Assembly: GCF_900106995.1 (NCBI RefSeq)
Contig: NZ_FNOK01000021.1
Location: forward strand, 1 to 64,000
Direction of reading: 5' to 3'
Length of the DNA: 64,000 bases
Source of the DNA: Saccharopolyspora shandongensis
GTDB lineage: Bacteria; Actinomycetota; Actinomycetes; Mycobacteriales; Pseudonocardiaceae
Part shown: piece by piece, positions 1 through 8,653 of the stretch
How the letters are laid out: each line of letters begins with the position of its first letter
Numbering within the stretch: position 1 is the stretch's first letter
Program-made: the position numbers and the translations under genes
The notes under the pieces: model-generated
Seen by the model: only the letters and a program-made list of their open reading frames with translations
The model's database searches: none
Told to the model about the DNA's origin: nothing

Positions 1-576
1 GTCTGCCAGTACGTATTCGTCGGCGCCGGCATCGATTGCGGTGCGGCCTTTTTCGTCGGTCGAGGTGACCGCGATGACCTGGCCGGCTCCGAATGCCTTG
101 GCCGTCTGGATGGAGGCCGTTCCGATTCCGCCGGCGGCGCCGTGGACGAGCACGGATTCGCCTTCGGTCAGTCGGCCGCGTGGCAGCAGGGCGAAGTGTG
201 CGGTGAGGTAGTTGAACGGTACGGCCGCGGCTTGCTCGAAGGACATGTTGTCCGGGATCTTGAAGGTGGTTTCGGGATCCGCGACCGTGTATTCCGCGAA
301 TCCGCCGAGGAAGGACAGGGCGGCTACCCGGTCACCGGGTTTGAGGCCGGTGTTCGGGGGTGCTTGGACGACGACACCACCGACCTCGGCGCCGGGAATG
401 AACGGGAGGTCCGGCTTCACCTGGTACCGGCCGCGTGTCTGCAGCACCTCGGGGAACGAGACACCGGCGGCATGCACCTCGATGAGCACCTGGCCGGCAT
501 TGGGTTCTGGCGCCTCGACGTCAACGATCTCGACCGCGTCTGGACCACCGAGCGTGGAAATGTGTACCGCTCTCAT
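1..576 (-). CDS. zinc-type/quinone oxidoreductase (MDR family), 3' end outside window
   Basis: The reverse strand reads 192 codons from an ATG at 576 to the window edge without a stop. The protein begins MRAVHISTLGGPDAVEIVDV, has the GroES-like fold expected of NADPH:quinone oxidoreductases, then a nucleotide-binding segment with VLVHGAAGGIGTASIQ near residues 142-157. Members reduce quinones or alpha,beta-unsaturated carbonyls with NADPH in the cytosol. The substrate cannot be told. The gene lies downstream of, and on the same strand as, the MFS permease at 821-2158. Truncation is only by the window border. A decayed relative lies at 21645-21956. Confidence 0.85.
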   Translation of the reverse strand, partial: MRAVHISTLGGPDAVEIVDVEAPEPNAGQVLIEVHAAGVSFPEVLQTRGRYQVKPDLPFIPGAEVGGVVVQAPPNTGLKPGDRVAALSFLGGFAEYTVADPETTFKIPDNMSFEQAAAVPFNYLTAHFALLPRGRLTEGESVLVHGAAGGIGTASIQTAKAFGAGQVIAVTSTDEKGRTAIDAGADEYVLAD

Positions 577-820
577 GGAGCCGACAATATGGATGGCCGG
601 GCCGGCAACGCCAGCATCCTTTGGCTATCACTATTCAAGTTCAATGCGATACGGGCGCACCGACGCCATCGCGGCCCGGTCCCGCCGAACCACCACACGC
701 TGCTTGATCACCGACACAGACAGTCGTGATCACGCACAGCCGTCTTCCTGGATCACGAAGGTCGCGGAGGTCTGAGTTGGATCGGGGCGGCGCGGACGCC
801 GAAGATCGGCTGCGGCTTCA

Positions 821-2158
821 TCACCTGGCGACGACTTCGCATGCACCATCGACCCCGAGGCGGCGCGCATCGCGCTCGGGACGCACGATCAGCGCGGCAA
901 GCAGTCCACCGAGCAGCAGGAGCACACCCGCGACGGTGAATCCGATGGTGTACCCAGTGGCCGGGGTCGCTGCGGCTTCGATGATGCGGCCGGTGACGTA
1001 CGGCGCGATCAGTCCGGCCGTCGTGGCGGCCGCGGTGTAGATCGACAGCACCGCTCCGCGCTGGCGGGCGGGGCTGATTTCGCTGTTGACGGTACTGCCG
1101 ATGGCGAAAACGATCGCGCCGAGGCTGAAGGCGACGGTCATCAGCACGAGTTGAAGTCCGCCTGCGGTGAGCGGGAACAGGACCATGGCAATACCAGCGA
1201 TCATGACTGCGACGCCGCCGAGCACGCCGCGGGCGAGCCTGCTGGACACGCCACGGCGCATCAGCCACTCGCTGAGCAAGCCCTGCCCGAGTACGAACAG
1301 AGCGTTGGCCACCCAGGGGAGCACCAGAAGGGTACCGGTTTCGCTGGCGCTGTAGCCGAGTACGATTTGGAAGTACGGGGGAACCCAGGAAATCAGAAGT
1401 GCCAGACCCCAGTAGCTCACGAAGGCGTTGAAGAACGCGCCGAACCCGGTGCCGCTGAGCAGAATTCGACGGTAGGGGACGTGAGGTTCGTCGATACCTC
1501 CACCCGAGGTCTGCCGATCGCGGGCGGCACCTGCGATGGTGCCCTCCTCGCCGAGCACCAGCCAGAGCAACACCCACACGATTCCAATCGCGAACAGCGC
1601 GAAGAACGCCCAGCGCCATCCGAATGCGATAATCACCGTGGTGAGCACTGGAGCGGCCACCGCCGCGCCAATGCCGCCGCCGACGTTGAGAAGGGCACTG
1701 GGCAGACTGCGTTTCTCGTTGGGAAACCACTTGTGCGCCGCGTGCATCGCCATCGGGTTCGCCGGTCCCTCTGCTGCGCCGAGGACGATTCGGCTCACCA
1801 GCAGGACCGCGAATCCGACCGGCCAGATCACGGGCAGCATGGTGAATGCCCATACGAGTGCCATCACCAGCAAGATCCATTTTGTGGAGACCCGGTTCGA
1901 GAGGAATCCGACAGCGATGGCCGAGATCCCGTACAGGGCATAGAACCCGCTTTGCAGCAGGCCGTATTCACTCGGCGAGAGGCCGAATTCTTGAATGATC
2001 GGCTTGGCGGCGAGCCCGAGCACGGCCTTGTCGGCGAAGTTGATCAGCATGAAGACCAGCAGCAGGCCGGTCACGACCCAAGCGCGCCGGCTGCTCCGAG
2101 CTGGCGGCGGCCCCGTCTCGTTGTCCGCAGTGGACGCTGGTGTGGCCGAAGTTCTCAC
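821..2158 (-). CDS. MFS transporter (anion:cation symporter-like)
   Basis: A 445-residue major facilitator with about 12 hydrophobic segments. The first, near residues 28-48, reads VVTGLLLVFMLINFADKAVL, with the NFADK motif typical of organic-anion symporters (ACS/hexuronate and aromatic-acid types). An ATG 90 bases further upstream exists, but the GTG at 2158 has a GAGGAGA ribosome site about 8 bases ahead and is preferred. It probably imports an organic acid handled by neighbouring enzymes; the substrate is not evident. The upstream region, 2159-2575, carries a perfect palindrome at 2362-2378. Confidence 0.85.
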   Translation of the reverse strand: MRTSATPASTADNETGPPPARSSRRAWVVTGLLLVFMLINFADKAVLGLAAKPIIQEFGLSPSEYGLLQSGFYALYGISAIAVGFLSNRVSTKWILLVMALVWAFTMLPVIWPVGFAVLLVSRIVLGAAEGPANPMAMHAAHKWFPNEKRSLPSALLNVGGGIGAAVAAPVLTTVIIAFGWRWAFFALFAIGIVWVLLWLVLGEEGTIAGAARDRQTSGGGIDEPHVPYRRILLSGTGFGAFFNAFVSYWGLALLISWVPPYFQIVLGYSASETGTLLVLPWVANALFVLGQGLLSEWLMRRGVSSRLARGVLGGVAVMIAGIAMVLFPLTAGGLQLVLMTVAFSLGAIVFAIGSTVNSEISPARQRGAVLSIYTAAATTAGLIAPYVTGRIIEAAATPATGYTIGFTVAGVLLLLGGLLAALIVRPERDARRLGVDGACEVVAR

Positions 2159-2361
2159 GTGTATTTGTCTCCTCGTATCAGAGCGCCCAGAGCGGGCGCG
2201 CACACGTGTGCAGGTGCGTGGTTCGGTGTCCCGTCGTTTTCCGTCCACAACCGCAGGACCCCGCGACGGCCCAGGCGTAGGTGCCGCTGATCATCTGAGC
2301 ATCTCCCAGGCGAACTGTGAACAGCGTCACTGCGACCGGCGACCAAGGCAATAGGCCCTCT

Positions 2362-2378
2362 GCTATCGGGGCGATAGC
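2362..2378. promoter_or_regulatory. candidate LysR-type operator (perfect palindrome)
   Basis: GCTATCG-GGG-CGATAGC is a perfect 7+3+7 inverted repeat and contains T-N11-A, the LysR-family binding form. It sits about 200 bases upstream of the GTG of the MFS gene at 2158. Closely similar palindromes occur at 12441-12455 and 25504-25518. The likely binding protein is the LysR regulator encoded at 14901 (inference). The rest of 2159-2575 shows nothing else recognisable and looks non-coding. Confidence 0.5.
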
Positions 2379-2575
2379 TCGTCCCCGGTATGCCGGGCAC
2401 TAGACGACCGCCATGAGGCTTGAGGTTCCGATTGGGCGTTTCCGGCGGGTGTGGACGCTGTACGTGCCGATTGCGGGAGCCGCCTGGGACGCACAACCCG
2501 ACGTCGACACCGGCTGGGACGAGTTCACCTACCGATGAGCCACTTTGGACGGATGCCCTACCGAAGGGTCGTGCG

Positions 2576-4206
2576 TCAACTGACGCCGAAGACGTGGGCG
2601 GGTTGCTCCGCATGCTGGTGGTCGCGGGCGAGCCGGGAAGCCATGGCAACCGCGTACGGCGCGCCCTCCAGCAACTGAGCCAGCATCTGGTCGTCGAGAG
2701 CAATGCCGACTCGCACAACCGGCGCAACGCTGGGTCGCACTCGTCAGCGGTCCCGGCCAGCAGGGGCGGTTCGTCGACGGGTGGAGCCAGCGCATGGTCG
2801 ATCAGCGTCGGGTGGCGCCAGTGCCAGTTCGTGGCCGTTTGGTAGGCGTGCCCGATACGCAGCAGCGTCGTCTCGCCGAACGGTCGACCGAAGATCTGCA
2901 TTCCCAGGGGAAGCCCGTCCGAGCTGAACCCGTTGCACACGGCGAGAACTGGCTGTCCTGTCACGTTGGCGGCGGTGAAGTGGTTGGCGTTCTTCCAGAA
3001 GGCCACGGGGTCGTGGGCGTCGAAGGGCGGGGCCTCCCCGGAGCCGATCGTGACGAAGGCGTCGAACTCTCGGTAAAGCGGCTGCATCTCGGCGATCGCC
3101 CTGCGCTGCTCACGACTGGCCCGGACATAGTCGTCGCCGGTGAACAGCAGGGCAGGCAACATCCGGCTGAGCATGTCCGCCCCGAACTGCGCTGGCCGAG
3201 CGACCAGGTCCGCGTGGTGCACGCTGAGGATCTCGGTCTCCCCAATGACCGTCTTGATGTCGTAGTAGCTCTGCATGGGGCGGATCCGGCAGTCCTCCAG
3301 GGTGGCCCCCAGGCCGCGCAGAATCGCAAGCGCCTCCTCCATCGCGTGCCGTACGTCGTCGGAGACCGCCACCTCGCCCTCCCAGTTCTGGCGCAGCACA
3401 CCGATGCGGAGACCGCGGAGGTCCTCACCGAGGGCGGCGCGGTAATCCGGGACGTCGGCGTGGACGCTGCCCGCATCAGCAGGGTCGGGTCCCGCGATGG
3501 CCTGCAGCAGGATGGCGCAGTCCTCTGTGGTCATCGCCATCGGGCCGCAGCGGTCGAAGCTGAAGGCGTGCGGGATGACGCCGGTGCGCCCCACCAGCCC
3601 GAAGGTCGGCATCAGGCCGGTGATCCCGCACCGTGATGCCGGCACCCGGATGGATCCGCCCGTGTCCGTGCCGATGCTGGCAGGCGCCAGGCCGGCAGCG
3701 ACCGCTGCGGCCGAGCCACTGGACGAGCCTCCGGTGACCCGGGTCAGGTTCCACGGGTTGCGGGCAGGCGGCCAGGGAAGGTCGAAGGAGGGACCGCCGT
3801 GGCCGAACTCGTGGAGCGCGAGCTTGCCGAGCGGCACGGCACCAGCGCCGTACAGGCGCGCGGTCACGGTCGCGTCCCGGACCGGAACGTTGTCGGCACA
3901 CACTCGCGAATGGCCGGTGGTACGGATGCCAGCGGTGTCGAAGACGTCCTTGAGCGCGAACGGGATGCCGTGGAGGGGACCCGCGTGGCCGCCGGCGGCG
4001 ATCTCCGCGTCGGCTCGGCGGGCACGCCGGAGTGCGAGGTCGAAGGTGCGGGTCAGGAAGGCGTGCAGTTGACCGTCGACGGCCTCGATGCGGTGGATCA
4101 ACGCTTCGACGTACTCCACGGACGACAAGGAACGCTTCCCGATGAGCTCAGCAGCCTGGGCGATGGTCAGCAGGTGCGGCTCGGCACCGCCATCGGAAGA
4201 GATCAT
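2576..4206 (-). CDS. amidase (amidase signature family), probable frameshift near the 3' end
   Basis: Amidase-signature hydrolase with the Ser-cisSer-Lys core. The catalytic lysine lies in GIPFALKDVFDTAG, and the serines in TGGSSSGSAAAVAAGLAP and TDTGGSIRVPAS. It would hydrolyse an amide to acid plus ammonia in the cytosol. The start is the ATG at 4206, with GAGAAGG about 8 bases upstream. The reading frame runs on to 2155, but beyond roughly 2725 it becomes low-complexity. Another frame then gives a sensible helical tail (VGIALDDQMLAQLLEGAPYA) ending at 2576. I infer a one-base indel, or sequencing error, between about 2711 and 2725. It is divergent from the small gene at 4400. Confidence 0.75.
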
Positions 4207-4399
4207 GTCGGAGGCCTTCTCTCGTAGCCCGGGTGAACACGTGTCTCTGGCGTTTCGTGACGCCGCCATGCTGGCGCAATGTGGCCCCTCGCGGCCTCGC
4301 GCGGACAGCTATCACAGTGAAATCCGGATGTGCCTTGCTCGCCCACCACGATTGCGGCCACGCTGCCGGCAGGCGGGTTCACAGATGAAGGAGACGGTG

Positions 4400-4720
4400 A
4401 TGGCGGAGGCTGCGGACCACTACCTCTGGCTCGTCCAGCTGGACATCCCGGAAGAGCTCGAGGCCGAGTTCAACCACATCTACGACACCGAGCACGCCCC
4501 TGCCATCGCGAAGGTCCCGGGCGTCATCGAGGTCCAGCGCTACGTCCTGGAGACGCCGGTGGCCGGGATGCAGAAGTACGCGACGACCTACCGGGTGACC
4601 TCGCCTGATCTGCCTCAGACCCCGGCGTGGATCGCCGCCTCGGCCAAGGGCCAGTGGAAGACGAAGATCTCGCCACACGTGGTCAACGCCAGGCTGTCGA
4701 TGTTCCGGGCGATGCCGTGA
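4400..4720 (+). CDS. small EthD/Dabb-like protein
   Basis: A 106-residue protein of the dimeric alpha+beta barrel kind. It has HYLWLVQLDIPEELEAEFNH at the N-terminus, then IYDTEHAPAIAKVPGVIEVQRY, the arrangement seen in EthD-like and similar small barrels found with oxygenase or degradation operons. AAGGAG lies 6 bases before this ATG, favouring it over the ATG at 4385. It starts a plus-strand group with the GlcG-like and NIPSNAP genes, divergent from the amidase. A GCTATCA half-site at 4308-4314 lies between the two. The precise reaction is unknown. Confidence 0.7.
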   Translation: MAEAADHYLWLVQLDIPEELEAEFNHIYDTEHAPAIAKVPGVIEVQRYVLETPVAGMQKYATTYRVTSPDLPQTPAWIAASAKGQWKTKISPHVVNARLSMFRAMP

Positions 4721-4814
4721 GCCACACCGGGCCGGCCCACGCGGACTTGGCAGACCAGAGCAGTACGACGTACACCGCGGACTACCACGTCCCCGTCAAC
4801 GGGAGGACCGAAGC

Positions 4815-5213
4815 GTGACACTGAACCTCGCACAGGCCAATGCGGTCGTGCAGTGCACCCTGAGCAGGGCCAGCGAGCTGGACATCCGGATCAGCGTCGC
4901 CGTCTGCGACGCCGGTGGGCGATTGCTGGCCTTCCAGAGGATGGACGGCGGCCACTGGGCAGCCGGGTGCGGCGCCCAGGGCAAGGCTGTCGCCGCAGCG
5001 GCATTCGCCCGGCCCAGCGGCCTGCTGGCGGAACGGTCCGGCCTTCCGATCATGCAGGGCATTGCCGCGGCGGAGGGCGGGCACATGTTCTACTCCAAGG
5101 GAGCCGTGCCGATCTTCGTGGACGGTGTGCTGGTGGGGGCCTGCGGCGTCGGTGGCGGCACCGGGGAGCAGGACGAGGAGTGTGCCAGCGCGGGTGCAGC
5201 CGCGCTCGGGTGA
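4815..5213 (+). CDS. GlcG/HbpS-family (DUF336) heme-binding-like protein
   Basis: A 132-residue DUF336 protein: LDIRISVAVCDAGGRLLAFQ near residues 22-41, then a segment with KAVAAAAFARPSGLLAER and a C-terminal VGACGVGGGTGEQDEEC. Family members such as GlcG, PduO-C and HbpS bind heme or small ligands and often accompany catabolic operons; no enzymatic role is firmly known. The start is GTG at 4815, with GGAGG 9 bases upstream. It lies 94 bases after the EthD-like gene and 73 bases before the NIPSNAP gene. Confidence 0.75.
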   Translation: MTLNLAQANAVVQCTLSRASELDIRISVAVCDAGGRLLAFQRMDGGHWAAGCGAQGKAVAAAAFARPSGLLAERSGLPIMQGIAAAEGGHMFYSKGAVPIFVDGVLVGACGVGGGTGEQDEECASAGAAALG

Positions 5214-5286
5214 GCCCGAGAGCCCCACTGACCACCTACCCGGCCACATTGTTCGCAGCCAGGGCTGCGTCGAAGAGAGCGTGTCG

Positions 5287-5901
5287 ATGATCTACGAGAT
5301 TCGCACCTATCGAGTCGATCCCGGAGCCGTGCCCGAGTTCGAGGAGCTTTTCGGGCAGGGCTACCGGCACCGTGCCGAGTACTCCCCGCTGTCCGGCTTC
5401 TGGCACACCCTCGACGAGGCGCTCAGCGAAGTGATCCACGTGTGGCCCTACCAGGACTTGCCCGACCGAGCCGAAAAGCGGGCTGCTGCAGCCCAGCATC
5501 CGCAGTGGCCACCGGCCACGGGGCCGCTGGTGAATCGGATGCAGTCCGAAGTGCTGCTGCCCTTCGACTTCGTCGAGGATCCGGCCCCGGGCACCGTCGG
5601 AGCGGTCTTCGAGATCACCTATGACTACTTCAAGGTCGCCGATCTTGGCTCCGCCGCCACAGCCTGGTCCCGTGCCATCGAAGAGCGGAGCAAGCGGCAC
5701 TCCCTGGTCCTGGCCGGTCGGCTCGAGTTCGGGCAGACCAACGGCATCGTGCAGGTGTGGGCGTACGACGACCTGGACCAGCGCGCCCATGCCCTGGACG
5801 AGGCTGCCGCGCGGGGGTTATGTCCGCCTGCTGACGGCCCGGCGCCGCTCGAGCAGGTGTCCAAGCTGATGACGCCCTCGGCGTTCTCGCCACTGCATTG
5901 A
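5287..5901 (+). CDS. NIPSNAP family protein, 3' end abutting an IS element
   Basis: A 204-residue protein with two ferredoxin-like NIPSNAP repeats, beginning MIYEIRTYRVDPGAVPEFEE and with a second unit from about residue 104 (VFEITYDYFKV). NIPSNAP proteins are small barrels found in many degradation operons, with no settled reaction. GAGAG precedes the ATG at 5287; a GTG two codons upstream is also possible. The stop codon at 5899-5901 falls within TTGACATCC, which looks like the right end of the adjoining IS605-type remnant, so the last residues may have been altered by the insertion. Confidence 0.75.
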   Translation: MIYEIRTYRVDPGAVPEFEELFGQGYRHRAEYSPLSGFWHTLDEALSEVIHVWPYQDLPDRAEKRAAAAQHPQWPPATGPLVNRMQSEVLLPFDFVEDPAPGTVGAVFEITYDYFKVADLGSAATAWSRAIEERSKRHSLVLAGRLEFGQTNGIVQVWAYDDLDQRAHALDEAAARGLCPPADGPAPLEQVSKLMTPSAFSPLH

Positions 5902-5906
5902 CATCC

Positions 5907-5928
5907 TCACCGGGGTGAACCCCGGTGA
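5907..5928 (-). repeat. IS605-type right-end hairpin / TnpB guide-RNA scaffold end
   Basis: TCACCGGGGT (5907-5916) pairs perfectly with ACCCCGGTGA (5919-5928). In IS200/IS605 elements such a subterminal hairpin is bound by TnpA and forms part of the 3' scaffold of the TnpB right-end guide RNA. Here it overlaps the tnpB stop codon. If transcribed, the guide portion would come from the 3' end of the NIPSNAP gene (below 5898). The element is broken, so activity is unlikely. Confidence 0.5.
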
Positions 5929-6509
5929 TTCCTACCGTGCCTGGCGGCGCGGGCTGTCGCGCTCGTCAGGTCGCCTCGGTGGGTTCCTGCTTCACCGCGA
6001 TCAGCCCCCACCGGGGTGGGCGGTCTTACGTTCGCTCCACAGGCTGTCACGACCAGTCCGGCCGCCTTCGCGACGTTGACCGCCGCGTTGATGTCCCGGT
6101 CCAGCCACACCCCGCACACCTGGCATTGCCAGACACGCACGTGCAACGGCTTGGGACCGTCCTTCACACCACAGTTCGAGCACACCTGCGAAGTGGGTTC
6201 GAACCGGCCGATCCGAACCACCCTGCGCCCGTACAGTGCGGCCTTGTACTCCAACATCGCCACGAAACCGGACCATCCGGCGTCGTGGACGGACTTGGCC
6301 AGGCGAGTACGCGTGAGCCCGGACACCGCCAAGTTCTCTACCGCGATTGCTTGGTTCTCGCGAATCAGGCAGGTGGAGAGTTGGTGGTGGAACTCGCGTC
6401 GCGCATCGGCCACCCCCGCGTGAGCACGGGCGAGAGTGAGCCTGGCTTTGTCCCGGTTCTTGCTGCCCTTCCGACGCCGTGCGTGCACGGAACGCCGCGT
6501 TCGAAGCAT
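5907..6509 (-). pseudogene. tnpB: TnpB (IS605 OrfB) C-terminal remnant
   Basis: About 200 residues match the second half of TnpB, the RNA-guided nuclease and Cas12 ancestor. The RuvC-II-like IAVENLAVSGL is present, followed by RIGRFEPTSQVCSNCG, a second zinc-ribbon pair CQVCG, and the final RuvC motif DRDINAAVNVAKAAG. The N-terminal RNA-binding part and the first RuvC aspartate are missing: the frame begins only just before KGSKNRDKARLTLARAHAG. It is therefore a truncated, inactive gene unless a second copy supplies the rest. It faces the tnpA remnant. Confidence 0.8.
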
Positions 6510-6522
6510 ATACAGGCGGTTT

Positions 6523-6874
6523 CACGGCGTGACGACGTATCGACACAGCGTGTTCAACTCGCGTCATCTGGAACGCGTGGAATCGTCATGCGACAGGTGT
6601 GCGCGGACTTCGAAACTGAACTGGCCGAGTTCAACGGCGAAGCCAACCACGTCCACCTACTGGTGAACGTCCCACCCAAGGTGGCGATCTCACGGCTGGT
6701 GAACAGCCTCAAGGCATCTCGCCCCGACTGATACGCAGGCCGTTTCCCGAGCTGGAACAGCGCTACTGGCGAGCCAAAAGGTTGTGGTCCGGTTCGTACT
6801 TCGCCGGTTCCGTCGGCGGAGCACCGATCAGCGTGCTGCACCAGTACATCGAGCAGCAGGACCGCCCGTTATAG
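6523..6874 (+). pseudogene. tnpA: TnpA (Y1 HUH transposase) remnant
   Basis: Pieces of an IS200-type TnpA appear in three successive frames. The first reads TYRHSVFNSRHLERVES, the next CADFETELAEFNGEANHVHL with the HUH motif HVH near 6648. After a break near 6720 comes RYWRAKRLWSGSYFAGSVGG and a terminal QYIEQQDRPL with the candidate catalytic tyrosine; the stop is at 6872-6874. The N-terminus is missing and at least two frameshifts are present, so no full protein can be made. Confidence 0.75.
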
Positions 6875-6972
6875 GACCACTCAGACCTTGGCGGTCTTCG
6901 CGATGCGGTGCTTCACCACCACCCTGAAGGGCGGCGCACTGCACCGCGTTCCCGGTAGCGCAGGGTCGTATT

Positions 6973-6993
6973 CCCCGACCGGCCCGGTCGGGG
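6973..6993. terminator. hairpin between convergent units
   Basis: CCCCGACCG-GCC-CGGTCGGGG is a perfect 9-bp stem with a 3-base loop. It lies between the plus-strand tnpA remnant and the minus-strand SDR gene ending at 7021. A strong GC hairpin between converging units suggests a bidirectional terminator, though no clear U-run follows. It might instead belong to the left end of the IS remnant. Confidence 0.45.
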
Positions 6994-7020
6994 CCCGGTC
7001 GGGGGATACCCGGCGACGCA

Positions 7021-7761
7021 CTAGCGTCGGATCGAGCCGCCGTCGACGACGAGTGTCTGCCCGGTCACGAACGATGAGCCCGGGGACAGGAAGAACCGCA
7101 CCGGGCCGATGAAGTCCTCGATGGTGGCCCGTCGCTTGATGGCGCGCGAGCTGACGTTGTTCTCCTCGCCCGCTGCCAGCGACGTCGACAACGGCGTCAT
7201 CACCAGTCCGGGAGCGACCACGTTGACCGTGATCTCCCGGGCCCCGAGCTCAGCGGCGAGACTGCGAGCGAAGCCGATCACGCCGGCTTTCGACGCGGCG
7301 TAGGCGGCCGCGTTCGCCGGGGCCTTGAAGACCGTCCCGGAGGAGAACAGCACGATCCTTCCTCCGTCGGCCACCAGGTCGGCCATGCCCTGGATGAAGT
7401 TCAGGGTTCCGTGGAGGTTCACCATCAGGAGCCGTTCCCACTCGGCCCGGGGCATCTCCATGAAAGGCCCGAAGGCGCCGATGCCGGCGCAGTGGACGAT
7501 GCCTTCGACCTGAGTCCTGCCTCTCTCGGCCAGGGACTCCCGGACCGTGGTGGCTGCGTCGTCGCGAGTGATGTCGCCGCGGAGGTAGCTGACACCGGGA
7601 ACCGCTTCGCGCGGCAGGTCCCGGTCCACGACGGTGACGGCCCACTCTCCGGCCAGGTCACCGGCCAGCCCGGCCCCGATTCCGGATGACCCGCCGGTCA
7701 GGACCAGGGCGGGGGTGGCCGGCGAAGCCTCTGCGGATGCGTTCCCTGCAGATGCCGGCAT
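7021..7761 (-). CDS. SDR family oxidoreductase
   Basis: A 246-residue classical short-chain dehydrogenase. The cofactor motif TGGSSGIG is at residues 22-29, HCAGIGAFGPF near 90-100, and the catalytic tyrosine and lysine in YAASK (Y154, K158) follow serines at about 140. The C-terminus SSFVTGQTLVVDGGS is standard. It would oxidise a hydroxyl or reduce a ketone with NAD(P). It is last in the minus-strand unit ATPase, hydrolase fragment, monooxygenase, hydrolase, SDR. Its start shares one base with the hydrolase stop (TGATG), implying translational coupling. It may act on the ring ketone/alcohol or the released product. Confidence 0.85.
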   Translation of the reverse strand: MPASAGNASAEASPATPALVLTGGSSGIGAGLAGDLAGEWAVTVVDRDLPREAVPGVSYLRGDITRDDAATTVRESLAERGRTQVEGIVHCAGIGAFGPFMEMPRAEWERLLMVNLHGTLNFIQGMADLVADGGRIVLFSSGTVFKAPANAAAYAASKAGVIGFARSLAAELGAREITVNVVAPGLVMTPLSTSLAAGEENNVSSRAIKRRATIEDFIGPVRFFLSPGSSFVTGQTLVVDGGSIRR

Positions 7762-8603
7762 CAGTGGGCCTCGCCCGTCTGGCCGGCCAGGAAGGCGTCG
7801 ATCATGGCCCAGGTCTCCTCCGGGTGGGTGATGTTGGGGCAGTGCCGGTACGGCAGGGTCTCGGTTCTGGAGTTCTTCAGCTCAGCCTCGAGGTGCTTGC
7901 CCCAGCCACGTTCGAGCAGCACGTCCTCGGTGCCTTCGATGAGGAAAACCGGCACGTCGACCTGGGCCAAGGGCGCCGGATAGGGGTCCGTCGGCCTGTC
8001 CCGGCGCATCGCTTCGGGAGCCTGGAGGTGAGGCGCGCTCATGCAGCCGAAGTGACCCGGCGCGGTCGCCCACCGGTAGCGAGCCTGCACCTGCTCGTCC
8101 CGCTCGGAGGACGCGTCGCACAACAGGTCCACGAGCGCCTCGATCCCGGCGACCGTGCCGTCGAAATCGCGCAGCTTGGCCATCGCCGGCGCACGCCAGG
8201 GGCCCCCAGTCCCGTTGATGGTCGTGGCGGACGCGATCCGGGAGCTGAAATCGTTCTCGGTCAGGGCCCGGAGCGCCACCGAACCGCCGAACGAGTTCCC
8301 GACCAGGTGCACGGGTCGGTCGACGCCGAGCTCGTCGAGCAGGCCGAAGACGTGCCGAATGCGGAAGGAGAAGGGGGAGACGTCGAGCCGGATGGATTTC
8401 GCGCTACCGCCGTACCCGAGAAAGTCCGGTGCGATGACCCGGAACTTCTCAGCAGCCAGGGGAAGCACGTGTCCCCAGGTGACGTCGGCGCTGCCACCCC
8501 AGGCGCCGTCGTGCAGGAAGATGACCGGGGGAGCGTCCTGCGGACCACCCGCTAGGTAGCGGGTCTCGAGGTTGGCGACGGTCGTCATGTGCTCAGTGAT
8601 CAA
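7761..8603 (-). CDS. alpha/beta hydrolase (ester/lactone or C-C bond hydrolase)
   Basis: A 280-residue alpha/beta hydrolase. The nucleophile elbow GNSFGG puts Ser at about 104, and Asp 227 (IEGTEDVL) and His 260 (NITHPEE) complete the triad. An oxyanion-type FLHDGAWGG lies at residues 29-37. The family includes meta-cleavage hydrolases and lactone/ester hydrolases. Directly downstream of a Baeyer-Villiger monooxygenase, hydrolysis of its ester or lactone product is likely (inference). The start is the TTG at 8603, 5 bases after GGAGG; the nearest ATG is too far from it. Confidence 0.8.
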   Translation of the reverse strand: MITEHMTTVANLETRYLAGGPQDAPPVIFLHDGAWGGSADVTWGHVLPLAAEKFRVIAPDFLGYGGSAKSIRLDVSPFSFRIRHVFGLLDELGVDRPVHLVGNSFGGSVALRALTENDFSSRIASATTINGTGGPWRAPAMAKLRDFDGTVAGIEALVDLLCDASSERDEQVQARYRWATAPGHFGCMSAPHLQAPEAMRRDRPTDPYPAPLAQVDVPVFLIEGTEDVLLERGWGKHLEAELKNSRTETLPYRHCPNITHPEETWAMIDAFLAGQTGEAH

Positions 8604-8653
8604 GGGAACCTCCGATGTGTGGGGGAAGACGGCCGGGCGGGTGGGCGTGCCGG

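Larger units (their letters stand above)
5898..6874. mobile_element. decayed IS200/IS605-family element
   Basis: The block contains a C-terminal tnpB piece on the minus strand and a tnpA piece on the plus strand. They are arranged head to head, and both have lost their 5' parts near 6500-6525. The right end is marked by a 10-bp perfect hairpin at 5907-5928 followed by TTGACATCC at 5898. The internal deletion and the frameshifts in tnpA mean it cannot move by itself. The left end beyond 6874 could not be defined. Confidence 0.7.

Noticed and set aside
1151-2290. 379-residue plus-strand frame
   Set aside because: Antisense shadow of the MFS gene; rich in His, Glu and Arg with no recognisable fold.
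2155-2575. C-terminal extension of the amidase frame to 704 residues
   Set aside because: The added part is Pro/Arg/Ser-rich, covers an operator-like palindrome and lacks protein character; a frameshifted shorter end is more likely.
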